Below are positions 1-5,012 of a stretch of DNA of 5,012 nt, one piece after another. Position 1 is the first letter of the stretch, and each line of letters begins with the position of its first letter. The translations under genes and the position numbers were made by a program. A model generated the notes under the pieces. It made no database searches. It was not told where the DNA came from and saw only the letters and a program-made list of their open reading frames with translations. This stretch comes from Dialister sp. (lineage in GTDB: Bacteria; Bacillota; Negativicutes; Veillonellales; Dialisteraceae): the NCBI GenBank assembly GCA_022722495.1, contig JAIJLI010000183.1, positions 1 to 5,012 on the forward strand. Direction: 5' to 3'.

Positions 1-909
1 CAGGGGATCTATGTAGAAACAAAGAAGACGACACTGGACTGGATGAAGCTCTTCCATAAGCATTTTCCTTTTGAGACGGCGCTTCCGCTGGATGATGTCA
101 TGCAGGATCTGCGTCTTCGGAAAAGTGCCTATGAAATCGCGCAGATGGAGCGTTCTGGAAGTATCCATGAGACGGTCTTGGATGTCGTCGCACCGAAGCT
201 CATCCATGCGGGCATCAGTGAGGCAGAGCTTGCCATCGAGATCTACAAGGAAATGGTGATCCGCGGTTCTCATGGTACGGCGCGATTCAATCAGTCTCTG
301 GGGGAAGAGGCCGTCGGGCTGGCGTCCTTCGGTAAGAGTGGTCTTGTCCGCACGGGGTTTGACGGCCCGGGAGGTACGGATGGGACCTGCATCGCGGTGC
401 AGTCCATTGGGAATGCTTTCCGCCGCTTGAAAGAGGGACGGCTCGTCTATCTCGATATTCCCTGCGGTTTTGATGGCTATCATACAGATAAGACGGTGGT
501 CTACTACTTCGGGGAACTGGCGAAGAATCCGGAGGCGGATGCCATTCTCAAAGCGCAGGAGGAGTGCCTTCGTCTGGAAGAGGAGGTCGTCTCTTTGATG
601 AAGCCGGGGGAATCGATCGAGAATCTGTATCTAAAACCGATGGAAAAGTTTCAAAATATATATGGGGATGACTTCATGAACGGGGGCAAATTCCTCGGAC
701 ACAGCATCGGGCTCGTGATGGATGAAGCGCCTGCTCTGGCAAAGGGCTTCAAGGAGGTGCTCGAGCCCGGTATGACGTTTGCGGTCGAACCGAAAATCGC
801 GCTCCTTGGACTCGGCATGGTCGGGACGGAAAACACCTATGTCATCACAGAAAAAGGAGCACGCTCTCTCACGGGGCGGTCGTATCCTTTGAGAGAAATC
901 CACGGCTGA
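1..909 (+). CDS. M24-family metallopeptidase (Xaa-Pro aminopeptidase/prolidase-like), 5' partial
   Basis: The frame is open from base 1, so the gene begins upstream of the window; the ATG at base 43 is internal. The 302 visible codons cover the end of the creatinase-type N-terminal region and the whole C-terminal 'pita-bread' catalytic domain. Counting codon 1 at base 1, the five expected metal ligands are all present: D152 (LDIP), D163 (HTDKT, the usual 11 residues on), H234 (GHSIGL), E263 (VEP) and E277 (GTENTYVIT). The family binds two metal ions and hydrolyses X-Pro bonds in small peptides, normally in the cytoplasm. The second histidine usual in the GHGIGLEVHE-type motif is Asp here (D241, in VMDEAP), so substrate range may differ from classical prolidases. 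There is no signal peptide in the visible part, but the true N-terminus is missing. The family call is firm; the exact substrate is not known. Confidence 0.9.
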   Translation, partial: QGIYVETKKTTLDWMKLFHKHFPFETALPLDDVMQDLRLRKSAYEIAQMERSGSIHETVLDVVAPKLIHAGISEAELAIEIYKEMVIRGSHGTARFNQSLGEEAVGLASFGKSGLVRTGFDGPGGTDGTCIAVQSIGNAFRRLKEGRLVYLDIPCGFDGYHTDKTVVYYFGELAKNPEADAILKAQEECLRLEEEVVSLMKPGESIENLYLKPMEKFQNIYGDDFMNGGKFLGHSIGLVMDEAPALAKGFKEVLEPGMTFAVEPKIALLGLGMVGTENTYVITEKGARSLTGRSYPLREIHG

Positions 910-935
910 TCCGGGATCCTTTTGAATTTCCCATA

Positions 936-977
936 AAAAATGCCATGCGGATCCATTGGGATCTGCATGGCGTTTTT
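936..977. terminator. Bidirectional rho-independent terminator
   Basis: Bases 936-954 and 959-977 form a 19-base-pair stem (two G-U wobbles when read as RNA) closed by the four-base loop ATTG. The arms end in an A-run (935-940) and a T-run (973-977), so each strand gives a G+C-rich hairpin followed by a U-tract. It lies 26 bases after the stop of the M24 peptidase gene and, on the other strand, 18 bases after the stop of the carbonic anhydrase gene. It should therefore end both convergent transcripts. Confidence 0.93.
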
Positions 978-995
978 ATTGAAAGCCGTATTCTC

Positions 996-1562
996 TTAGT
1001 CATCCTCATCCAGCCACTCGACCTTGCCTGTTTCTATATCGTATACAGCGCAGGCGACCTGCTCCTCTCGGAGCAGAGGATCCTTTTCCGCGGAAAAGGC
1101 AGTGCGGATCTCCTTGCCGGCGCAGAGGACATTCAGATGGCAGGCCGCAAGAGGGTCTTTTTCCTCACCGATGGCTTCCCGGATGGTATCTACGATGTAG
1201 CGGATGTGTCCATCGGCTTCGCCATGGAGCGCGGCTTGCACGGCGCCGCAGCCGGTATGGCCAAGGATGACGACGAGGGGCGTTTTCAAATGGGATACGG
1301 CATACTCGATGGAGCCGAGCTGGTGGGCGTCGATCACATTTCCAGCGATGCGGATGGTGAAAAGCTCACCAAGACCACAGGAGAAGATGACTTCGGGGAT
1401 GACGCGCGAGTCCGCACAGGTGATGACCACAGCGCGGGGAGACTGCCCAGCGGTCAGGGCGAGACGTTTCTCCGGGGAGATGTCTCCGGCAAAAGCACCG
1501 CTCTTTACATACGCGGCGTTTCCTTCTTTGAGTGTTTGTAAAACGATTTCTGATGTATGCAC
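996..1562 (-). CDS. Beta-class carbonic anhydrase
   Basis: The 188-residue product is a cytoplasmic zinc enzyme expected to interconvert CO2 and bicarbonate, supplying bicarbonate to carboxylases and helping pH balance. The diagnostic motifs are visible: CADSR (zinc ligand C49, then the D51/R53 dyad) and GHTGCG (zinc ligands H102 and C105). The segment RIAGN at 71-75 is also typical, and the length is normal for small single-domain beta-carbonic anhydrases, which act as dimers or higher oligomers. The start codon is GTG (complement of 1560-1562). It is chosen because an ideal AAGGAGG site lies five bases upstream and the reading frame fits family length. The gene is monocistronic: it converges on the M24 peptidase gene downstream and has a long gene-free region upstream. 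The CADSR pattern and small size leave little doubt about the family; activity is inferred. Confidence 0.95.
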   Translation of the reverse strand: MHTSEIVLQTLKEGNAAYVKSGAFAGDISPEKRLALTAGQSPRAVVITCADSRVIPEVIFSCGLGELFTIRIAGNVIDAHQLGSIEYAVSHLKTPLVVILGHTGCGAVQAALHGEADGHIRYIVDTIREAIGEEKDPLAACHLNVLCAGKEIRTAFSAEKDPLLREEQVACAVYDIETGKVEWLDEDD

Positions 1563-1567
1563 AGCTG

Positions 1568-1574
1568 CCTCCTT
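1568..1574 (-). promoter_or_regulatory. Ribosome binding site deciding the GTG start of the carbonic anhydrase
   Basis: On the minus strand this reads AAGGAGG, a full match to the anti-Shine-Dalgarno sequence, five bases before the GTG. No ATG in the same frame has a comparable site, so the gene is best started at GTG. Confidence 0.85.
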
Positions 1575-1591
1575 GTCCTTGACTACATGCT

Positions 1592-1622
1592 TATATACTA
1601 CACCTTTTTATCCGGCATGCAA
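1592..1622 (-). promoter_or_regulatory. Possible promoter of the carbonic anhydrase gene
   Basis: Read on the minus strand, TTGCAT (1622-1617) could serve as a -35 box. A TATATA/TAGTAT cluster (1600-1592) could serve as the -10, with 16 to 19 bases between them depending on register. It lies 30 to 60 bases before the GTG start. The spacing is not ideal, and a promoter further upstream, making the structured region 1666-1817 part of a leader, cannot be excluded. Confidence 0.35.
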
Positions 1623-1665
1623 AGGAAAGGCAGATCCAGCTGTGCGAAAAAGGGCATAAAAAAAC

Positions 1666-1817
1666 ATCCGGAAAAGGCTTCCCACCTATACCCGATGCAG
1701 GCGGAGCTCGGAATCGGTGACGGTCGTCCATAGGCACCGAGGTGCGGGAGGGCCTGTGCTATCGTCGGAACCCGGCCTCGCAGAGGACAGGGAAGTGGAA
1801 AAGCCATGCTTCCGGAT
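1666..1817 (+). ncRNA. Candidate structured RNA, 6S-like rod; strand uncertain
   Basis: No protein gene fits here, but the stretch is full of nested complementary arms. 1666-1673 pairs perfectly with 1810-1817. 1676-1685 pairs with 1795-1805 with one bulge. Then comes a large central bubble (about 1686-1703 opposite 1780-1794). Inside it, 1704-1711 pairs with 1772-1779 (one mismatch), 1719-1722 with 1763-1766, and 1729-1735 with 1752-1758, around a 16-base loop. A small alternative hairpin (1776-1786) sits on the 3' side of the bubble. A long closing stem, an open bubble and an interrupted terminal stem are the general plan of 6S RNA, which binds the housekeeping RNA polymerase; 152 bases is slightly short for that family. 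Two G-U pairs work only on the plus strand and one only on the minus strand, so plus is slightly favoured. An A-run (1658-1664) and a T-run (1823-1828) flank it, giving U-tracts on either strand. On the minus strand it would be a leader of the carbonic anhydrase gene. The identity is a guess from shape, not sequence match. Confidence 0.4.
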
Positions 1818-1830
1818 ATTCATTTTTTCT

Positions 1831-2279
1831 TACTTGTCAGCCTAAAATGGGCATCGGCAGCAGGCTGTACGCTTCCGCTGACCCATCCGATGACGCACGG
1901 TGCATATGGCAGATCTGCCCCTTCCGGTGCGGCTCTCCTTGTGATCTCGTAGCGCTTGGAGAATTCTGGAAATCGGAGAAACCGTCCATCCGGGGAACAT
2001 GTTCAAATATGTCCATGCTTCATGACTATATGGTACTACGTTCTAGAGAAAAATGCAAGAGAGAAAAGACGGATAGCGCAATATATAGTTTATTTCATGG
2101 ATCATGCGAATAGCAGAGATACTATTTTGCAGTAAATACAGGGGTTCAGATGATGTATACTGCTTGATGACAGGTGAGACGAATACATTTCCGGAAGGCA
2201 AAAGATCCCTCGCCGACTGCTTTGGCAGAAAGTCCGGTTCCGTAAGTGAAAGAAAAACTCATAGGGATTGCTTTCCCAA
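1831..2279. other. Gene-free stretch with scattered inverted repeats
   Basis: I see no protein gene here. The open frames present lack ribosome binding sites and have low-quality composition. There are small inverted repeats: 1852-1857 with 1887-1892, alternatively 1847-1851 with 1882-1886; a perfect 12-base palindrome at 1908-1919; and a compact two-part hairpin at 2192-2242. In the last, 2192-2196 pairs with 2238-2242, enclosing a stem-loop at 2213-2237. Bases from about 2020 to 2190 are clearly A+T richer than the neighbouring genes, as expected of a promoter zone; TATACT at 2156-2161 resembles a -10 box but lacks a good -35. A strong terminator follows directly, so some of this stretch is probably transcribed rightward. 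Confidence 0.4.
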
Positions 2280-2318
2280 GCGCTTTGCGTGATTTTTCAT
2301 GCACAGCGCACTTTTTTT
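2280..2318 (+). terminator. Rho-independent terminator with no protein gene in front
   Basis: Bases 2280-2292 and 2297-2309 form a 13-position stem with a single mismatch and a four-base loop, followed after two bases by seven T residues (2312-2318). On the minus strand no T-run follows, so it acts rightward. It would end a plus-strand transcript coming from the gene-free region, or act as an attenuator 79 bases ahead of the nicotinamidase gene. Confidence 0.85.
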
Positions 2319-2337
2319 ATGCATCTTTCTTCGGATA

Positions 2338-2346
2338 TGTTAAAAT
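2338..2346 (+). promoter_or_regulatory. Extended -10 promoter for the nicotinamidase-thiL unit
   Basis: TGT followed by TAAAAT gives an extended -10 element with five of six matches to TATAAT. It is placed just after the terminator and about 52 bases before the start codon. The -35 position (near TATGCA, 2318-2323) is poor, which is common for extended -10 promoters. Confidence 0.5.
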
Positions 2347-2397
2347 AAGATGGCAGAGGAAAAAACATTTTCATTTTACATATAGGAGGCTCATCAT

Positions 2398-2955
2398 ATG
2401 GATGATCTGATCATCGTAGACTGCCAGTATGATTTTATCGATGGTACGCTGGCTTGCGCGCACAGCCATGAGGCGGTGGCATGGCTGGTCGATTTTATCA
2501 ATACGCACGAAGTGCGTGCGCTGTATACGTCTGATTGGCACAGTGAGACGAATGGTTCTTTCAAAAAGAATGGCGGCATCTGGCCGGTCCATTGTGTGGC
2601 CGGCTCCGAAGGGGCGGCGCTGGATCCCTCTTTTGCACGGGATATCAAGCGGTCGGCCAATCGGCCATCGAAGGAAAATCTCTTCCTCAAAGGCCTGCGG
2701 GATGATGTCGAAGAATACTCTGCTTTCCATGGGATGAACGCTGAAGGGGAGGCGCTGCATGATGTCGCGTCTTCTCATGTCTATGTGGGCGGCATCGCTT
2801 CGGAGTACTGCGTGAAGGAGACGGTCCTGTCTCTTTTGCAGTCAGGGCGGAGCGTGACGCTTCTCATCCCGGGGCTGGGCTGGGTCGCTGAAGAGGATCA
2901 TAAAAAAGCGCTCGCAGAGCTAAAAGGTCTCGGGGCCCTGCTGGTGGAAGCCTGA
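2398..2955 (+). CDS. pncA: Nicotinamidase-like cysteine hydrolase (isochorismatase family)
   Basis: The 185-residue cytoplasmic protein is expected to hydrolyse nicotinamide to nicotinate and ammonia for NAD salvage. The catalytic triad of the family is visible: D8 (IIVDCQYDF), K98 (FLKG) and C138 (GGIASEYCV, with the usual cis-peptide position before the Ala). Metal-site residues D46 and H48 (SDWH) and H65 (WPVHCVAG) match nicotinamidases, as does YSAF at 107-110. The third metal histidine seen in many PncA proteins (DWHPxNH) is N52 here, so metal coordination may differ. The ATG is preceded by AGGAGG with an eight-base gap. thiL follows after 48 bases with no terminator between, so cotranscription is likely. 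Within this family other amide hydrolases or isochorismatases are possible, but the WPxHCV segment favours nicotinamidase. Confidence 0.8.
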   Translation: MDDLIIVDCQYDFIDGTLACAHSHEAVAWLVDFINTHEVRALYTSDWHSETNGSFKKNGGIWPVHCVAGSEGAALDPSFARDIKRSANRPSKENLFLKGLRDDVEEYSAFHGMNAEGEALHDVASSHVYVGGIASEYCVKETVLSLLQSGRSVTLLIPGLGWVAEEDHKKALAELKGLGALLVEA

Positions 2956-3003
2956 TCTTCGCAAAACCCGCAGCCGCAAAGGCCGCTTCGAAGGAGGATT
3001 TTC

Positions 3004-3993
3004 ATGGAAGAGACCGTGAAAGATGTCGGTGAATTCGGTCTGATCGATCGCATAGCGAAGGATCTCATCTATCGGCCGGAGCTGGTCGTGATCGGCTCGG
3101 GTGATGATGGGGCGGTGTATAGGGTGCCGGCCGGCTATGATCAGGTGATCTCCACCGATACGATGGTGGAAGGAATCCATTTTATCAAGAAGACGATGCG
3201 CCCTTCCGATGTCGGATACAAGCTCTGTGCTTCCAATTTCAGTGATATGGCCGCGATGGGAGCGGATGCGATCGGATTCGTCATTTCGGCGGCGCTCCCG
3301 GAGCAGCTGCCGGTATCCTGGGTGGAATCACTCTATGAGGGGATCCGCGAGTGCTGCTCATCCTATCGCGTGAATCTTCTGGGCGGCGATGTCACGGGCT
3401 CTCCCGGTGGGGTCATCCTGACAGGAACGGTGGTCGGTATGGTGCCCAAAGGACGTGCAGTCACGAGGAGCGGGGCGCGCTTTGGTGATCTCGTCTTTGC
3501 GACGGAGACACTGGGTGATTCGGCCGCCGGACTCTCCGCGTTGCTTGCGGGGCTTCAGGAAGAGTATCCCTCTCTATGTGAGCGCCACCAGCGGCCGCGT
3601 CCGCAGATCAAGCTCGGCAGCGCACTCAGAGCAGCCGGCGCGACATCTTTGAATGATGTCTCGGATGGTCTTTCCTCAGAGATCAATGAGATCGCCAAAG
3701 CGAGCCATGTAGAGATCGAGCTTTTTCGCGAGAAGATCCCGATTTCTGAAGAAGCCGGAAAGCTGGGCGCGCGTCTCTCCAAGGATCCGCTGGACTGGGC
3801 ACTCACGGGTGGTGAGGACTATGAACTCATCGGGACGATCTCAGAAGAAGACCTTCAAAAGCTCGATCCGCTGCTGCCTGTCTCTGTGATCGGAAGGGTC
3901 ACTGAGGAAGGCACAGGCATCGTGTATCTGACGGATCGAGACGGGCGCAAGAGGCTTTTCGCCAAAGGGTATGATCATTTTGGTGATTCATGA
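3004..3993 (+). CDS. thiL: Thiamine-monophosphate kinase
   Basis: The 329-residue enzyme phosphorylates thiamine monophosphate with ATP to give thiamine diphosphate, the active cofactor, in the cytoplasm. Family signatures run in the expected order: GEFGLIDRI at 9-17, GDDGAV at 33-38 (magnesium/ATP binding), STDTMVEGIHF at 50-60, SDMAAMGA at 80-87, GGDVTGSPGG at 127-136, DVSDGL at 218-223, GGEDYEL at 269-275 and a final GYDHF at 322-326. These cover the N-terminal AIRS-like ATP-binding half and the C-terminal half. Length is normal. AAGGAGG sits six bases before the ATG. The gene follows the nicotinamidase gene closely. Its stop overlaps an ATG (ATGA, 3990-3993) that opens the frame later used by gpmA, although the true gpmA start is further on. 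In many Firmicutes thiL is followed by tsaE/tsaB; here it is not. Confidence 0.97.
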   Translation: MEETVKDVGEFGLIDRIAKDLIYRPELVVIGSGDDGAVYRVPAGYDQVISTDTMVEGIHFIKKTMRPSDVGYKLCASNFSDMAAMGADAIGFVISAALPEQLPVSWVESLYEGIRECCSSYRVNLLGGDVTGSPGGVILTGTVVGMVPKGRAVTRSGARFGDLVFATETLGDSAAGLSALLAGLQEEYPSLCERHQRPRPQIKLGSALRAAGATSLNDVSDGLSSEINEIAKASHVEIELFREKIPISEEAGKLGARLSKDPLDWALTGGEDYELIGTISEEDLQKLDPLLPVSVIGRVTEEGTGIVYLTDRDGRKRLFAKGYDHFGDS

Positions 3994-4013
3994 CCGATGA
4001 TCAGGCAAGGCAG

Positions 4014-4026
4014 TATATAGTAGAAT
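4014..4026 (+). promoter_or_regulatory. Possible promoter region of gpmA
   Basis: The 74-base gap between thiL and gpmA is markedly A+T rich and carries two -10-like hexamers, TATATA (4014-4019) and TAGAAT (4021-4026), 42 to 54 bases before the start codon. No convincing -35 box lies at the right distance. gpmA could also be read from the upstream promoter. Confidence 0.3.
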
Positions 4027-4053
4027 ATATGGGGTTCACGATAGGTATTGTAA

Positions 4054-4060
4054 AAAGGAG
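4054..4060 (+). promoter_or_regulatory. Ribosome binding site deciding the gpmA start
   Basis: AAAGGAG ends seven bases before the ATG at 4068. The frame is open back to an ATG at 3990, but that start has no ribosome binding site at a usable distance, so 4068 is the start. Confidence 0.9.
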
Positions 4061-4067
4061 AAAAACG

Positions 4068-4820
4068 ATGTACACACTGGTAGTCATTCGTCATGGAGAA
4101 AGTGAATGGAATCAGAAGAATTTATTCTGCGGCTGGACGGATGTCGAGCTGACGGAGAAAGGCTACAGCGAAGCGCGTGAGGCAGGCCGCCTGCTCGCTA
4201 AGGAGGGATTTACCTTCGATAAATGCTATACATCTGTACTGAAGCGTGCCATTCATACAGCATACACGGTGCTCGATGAGATGGATCTCACCTGGATCCC
4301 CGTCGAGAAGAATTATCACCTGAATGAGCGTCACTACGGGGCGCTGCAGGGACTCAACAAGACAGAGACTACGGATAAGTACGGTGCCGAGCAGGTCCAT
4401 CTGTGGCGTCGTTCCTATGACGTCCGTCCGCCGGCTCTTTCGGCAGATGATCCAAGATGCCCGGAGAACCAGGCGCCGTATCAGAAATTCAAGGATGAAG
4501 TACAGCTCCCTTTGACAGAATGCCTGAAGGATACGGTCGCACGTGTGGCTCCGTACTTCGAAGATGTGATCCGTCCGGAAATCGCAAAGGGAGAGAAGAT
4601 CCTGATCGCAGCCCATGGGAATTCCATCCGCGCGCTCCGAAAGCACCTCGAAGGGATCTCGAATGAAGAGATCGCCGGCATGAATGTACCGACCGGTGTG
4701 CCGCTCGTCTATCATCTAAATGAAGACTTCACGGTGCATGATGTAAGCTACTTAGGAGATCAGGATGCCATCGCGGCGAAGATCAATGCAGTCAAGAATC
4801 AGTCGAAGGGTTCTAAGTAA
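4068..4820 (+). CDS. gpmA: 2,3-bisphosphoglycerate-dependent phosphoglycerate mutase
   Basis: The 250-residue enzyme interconverts 3- and 2-phosphoglycerate in glycolysis and gluconeogenesis through a phosphohistidine. It shows the histidine phosphatase fold signature VIRHGESEWN with R8 and the phosphorylated H9, then R60 (SVLKRAIHTA), E87 (NERHYGALQG) and H183 (AAHGNSIRAL). The insert WRRSYDVRPP at 113-122 and the MNVPTGVPLVY segment at 205-215 are typical of true dPGM rather than broad-specificity phosphatases. Length equals the family's usual 230-250. The start at 4068 gives the normal N-terminus MYTLVVIRHGE; starting at 3990 would add 26 residues (MTDDQARQY...) that the family does not have. 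It lies downstream of thiL in the same direction, and a strong stem-loop follows the stop. Confidence 0.97.
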   Translation: MYTLVVIRHGESEWNQKNLFCGWTDVELTEKGYSEAREAGRLLAKEGFTFDKCYTSVLKRAIHTAYTVLDEMDLTWIPVEKNYHLNERHYGALQGLNKTETTDKYGAEQVHLWRRSYDVRPPALSADDPRCPENQAPYQKFKDEVQLPLTECLKDTVARVAPYFEDVIRPEIAKGEKILIAAHGNSIRALRKHLEGISNEEIAGMNVPTGVPLVYHLNEDFTVHDVSYLGDQDAIAAKINAVKNQSKGSK

Positions 4821-4832
4821 AAACGGCTTCAC

Positions 4833-4884
4833 GGGAGATGGTCTCAGCGAAGGGTATGCCCATTCGCTGAGACCATCCAATCCC
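4833..4884. other. Long perfect stem-loop downstream of gpmA
   Basis: Bases 4837-4851 are the exact reverse complement of 4863-4877, giving a 15-base-pair stem. Inside it GGG (4852-4854) pairs with CCC (4859-4861) around the loop TATG. Outside it GGGA (4833-4836) can pair with TCCC (4881-4884) across a three-base bulge. It starts 12 bases after the gpmA stop. No T-run follows on the plus strand; on the minus strand a T-run comes only after about 15 bases. It may protect the gpmA mRNA 3' end, act as a weak or factor-dependent terminator, or shape the leader of the next gene. Confidence 0.6.
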
Positions 4885-4898
4885 CGGTCGCCATCCCC

Positions 4899-4906
4899 AA
4901 AGGAGG
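4899..4906 (+). promoter_or_regulatory. Ribosome binding site of the patatin-like gene, unusually far from the start
   Basis: AAAGGAGG is a strong site, but 14 bases separate it from the first ATG (4921). No ATG, GTG or TTG in the same frame lies closer. Either translation tolerates the long gap or the start is non-standard. Confidence 0.6.
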
Positions 4907-4920
4907 CATTCCATTCACTC

Positions 4921-5012
4921 ATGATGAAAGCGTGGAATACAGAAAGCGAGATCCATGGAGCGCAAGAGAGCCTGCTCATCATGGAAGGCGGTGCGATGCG
5001 CGGGCTCTTCAC
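4921..5012 (+). CDS. Patatin-like phospholipase family protein, 3' partial
   Basis: Only the first 30 codons are in the window; the frame runs off the end. The segment LLIMEGGAMRGLFT (codons 18-31, the last incomplete) matches the glycine-rich oxyanion-hole motif GGxxRG that opens the patatin domain in bacterial lipid acyl hydrolases of the YjjU/RssA kind, where the next element is usually FTAGVLD. The catalytic Ser (GxSxG) and Asp lie beyond the window and cannot be checked. Two adjacent ATG codons (4921, 4924) are possible starts; the first is given. The gene follows gpmA in the same direction, separated by the stem-loop. The family call rests on one short motif, but that motif is characteristic. 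Confidence 0.75.
   Translation, partial: MMKAWNTESEIHGAQESLLIMEGGAMRGLF

Noticed and set aside
945..1541. 198-codon open frame opposite the carbonic anhydrase gene
   Set aside because: It is the complement of a gene with full catalytic motifs and a strong ribosome binding site; its start lies inside the terminator.
1895..1960. Minus-strand stretch with GGAGAG and CACCGGAAGGGG, faintly like a glycine riboswitch
   Set aside because: The conserved 3' half of the aptamer (CTCAGG type) is not present in the right place, and no glycine-related gene follows.
1742..2113. 123-codon open frame in the gene-free block (+)
   Set aside because: It has no ribosome binding site, starts inside the nested-helix region, is rich in Cys, Arg and Ser with no recognisable motif, and spans several inverted repeats. 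It looks like a chance frame.
2164..2183. Hammerhead-ribozyme-like core (TTGATGA ... CGAA)
   Set aside because: The essential first C of CTGATGA is T, and the base after GAA is T rather than A. The flanking stems are not formed, so the resemblance is by chance.
2228..2237. GAAAGTCCGG, similar to the conserved P4 segment of RNase P RNA
   Set aside because: The matching 3' segment and the other conserved regions are missing, and only about 80 bases remain before the terminator, far too few for RNase P RNA.
2104..2292. 62-codon open frame before the terminator (+)
   Set aside because: There is no ribosome binding site, and its last codons run into the left arm of the terminator stem. No motif is seen.
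2371..2778. 135-codon open frame opposite the nicotinamidase gene
   Set aside because: It is antisense to a well-supported gene, with no ribosome binding site or motif.
4122..4715. 197-codon open frame opposite gpmA
   Set aside because: It is antisense to a gene with every expected active-site residue, and has no start signal of its own.

Overview
The window is an ordinary bacterial chromosomal segment, dense in housekeeping genes and moderately G+C rich, with strong AAGGAGG-type ribosome binding sites and compact rho-independent terminators. That style, together with a short GpmA, a beta-class carbonic anhydrase and a patatin-like protein, suggests a member of the Firmicutes, perhaps a Negativicutes (Veillonellales-like) species. 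The taxonomic guess is inference; no marker gene settles it. I see no mobile element, CRISPR array, tRNA or rRNA.

Layout. Bases 1-909 hold the 3' part of an M24-family metallopeptidase gene (+). It converges on a beta-carbonic anhydrase gene (996-1562, -), and the two share a near-perfect bidirectional terminator (936-977). Bases 1563-2397, more than 800 bases, hold no convincing protein gene. This stretch contains a set of nested complementary segments (1666-1817) that folds into a long rod with a central bubble, reminiscent of 6S RNA. It also has further small inverted repeats, and a strong + strand terminator (2280-2318) with no protein gene in front of it. A promoter with an extended -10 element follows.

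From 2398 all genes run on the + strand: a nicotinamidase-like cysteine hydrolase (2398-2955), thiamine-monophosphate kinase thiL (3004-3993), 2,3-bisphosphoglycerate-dependent phosphoglycerate mutase gpmA (4068-4820), and the first 30 codons of a patatin-like phospholipase gene (from 4921). The nicotinamidase and thiL genes are 48 bases apart and probably cotranscribed. gpmA follows thiL by 74 bases and may be read through or have its own promoter. A long perfect stem-loop (4833-4884) lies between gpmA and the patatin-like gene.

Functionally the block is mixed core metabolism: peptide turnover, CO2/bicarbonate interconversion, NAD salvage, thiamine diphosphate synthesis and glycolysis. I do not see a new multi-gene system. 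The part most deserving a second look is the gene-free block at 1563-2397, which appears to carry one or two structured RNAs.
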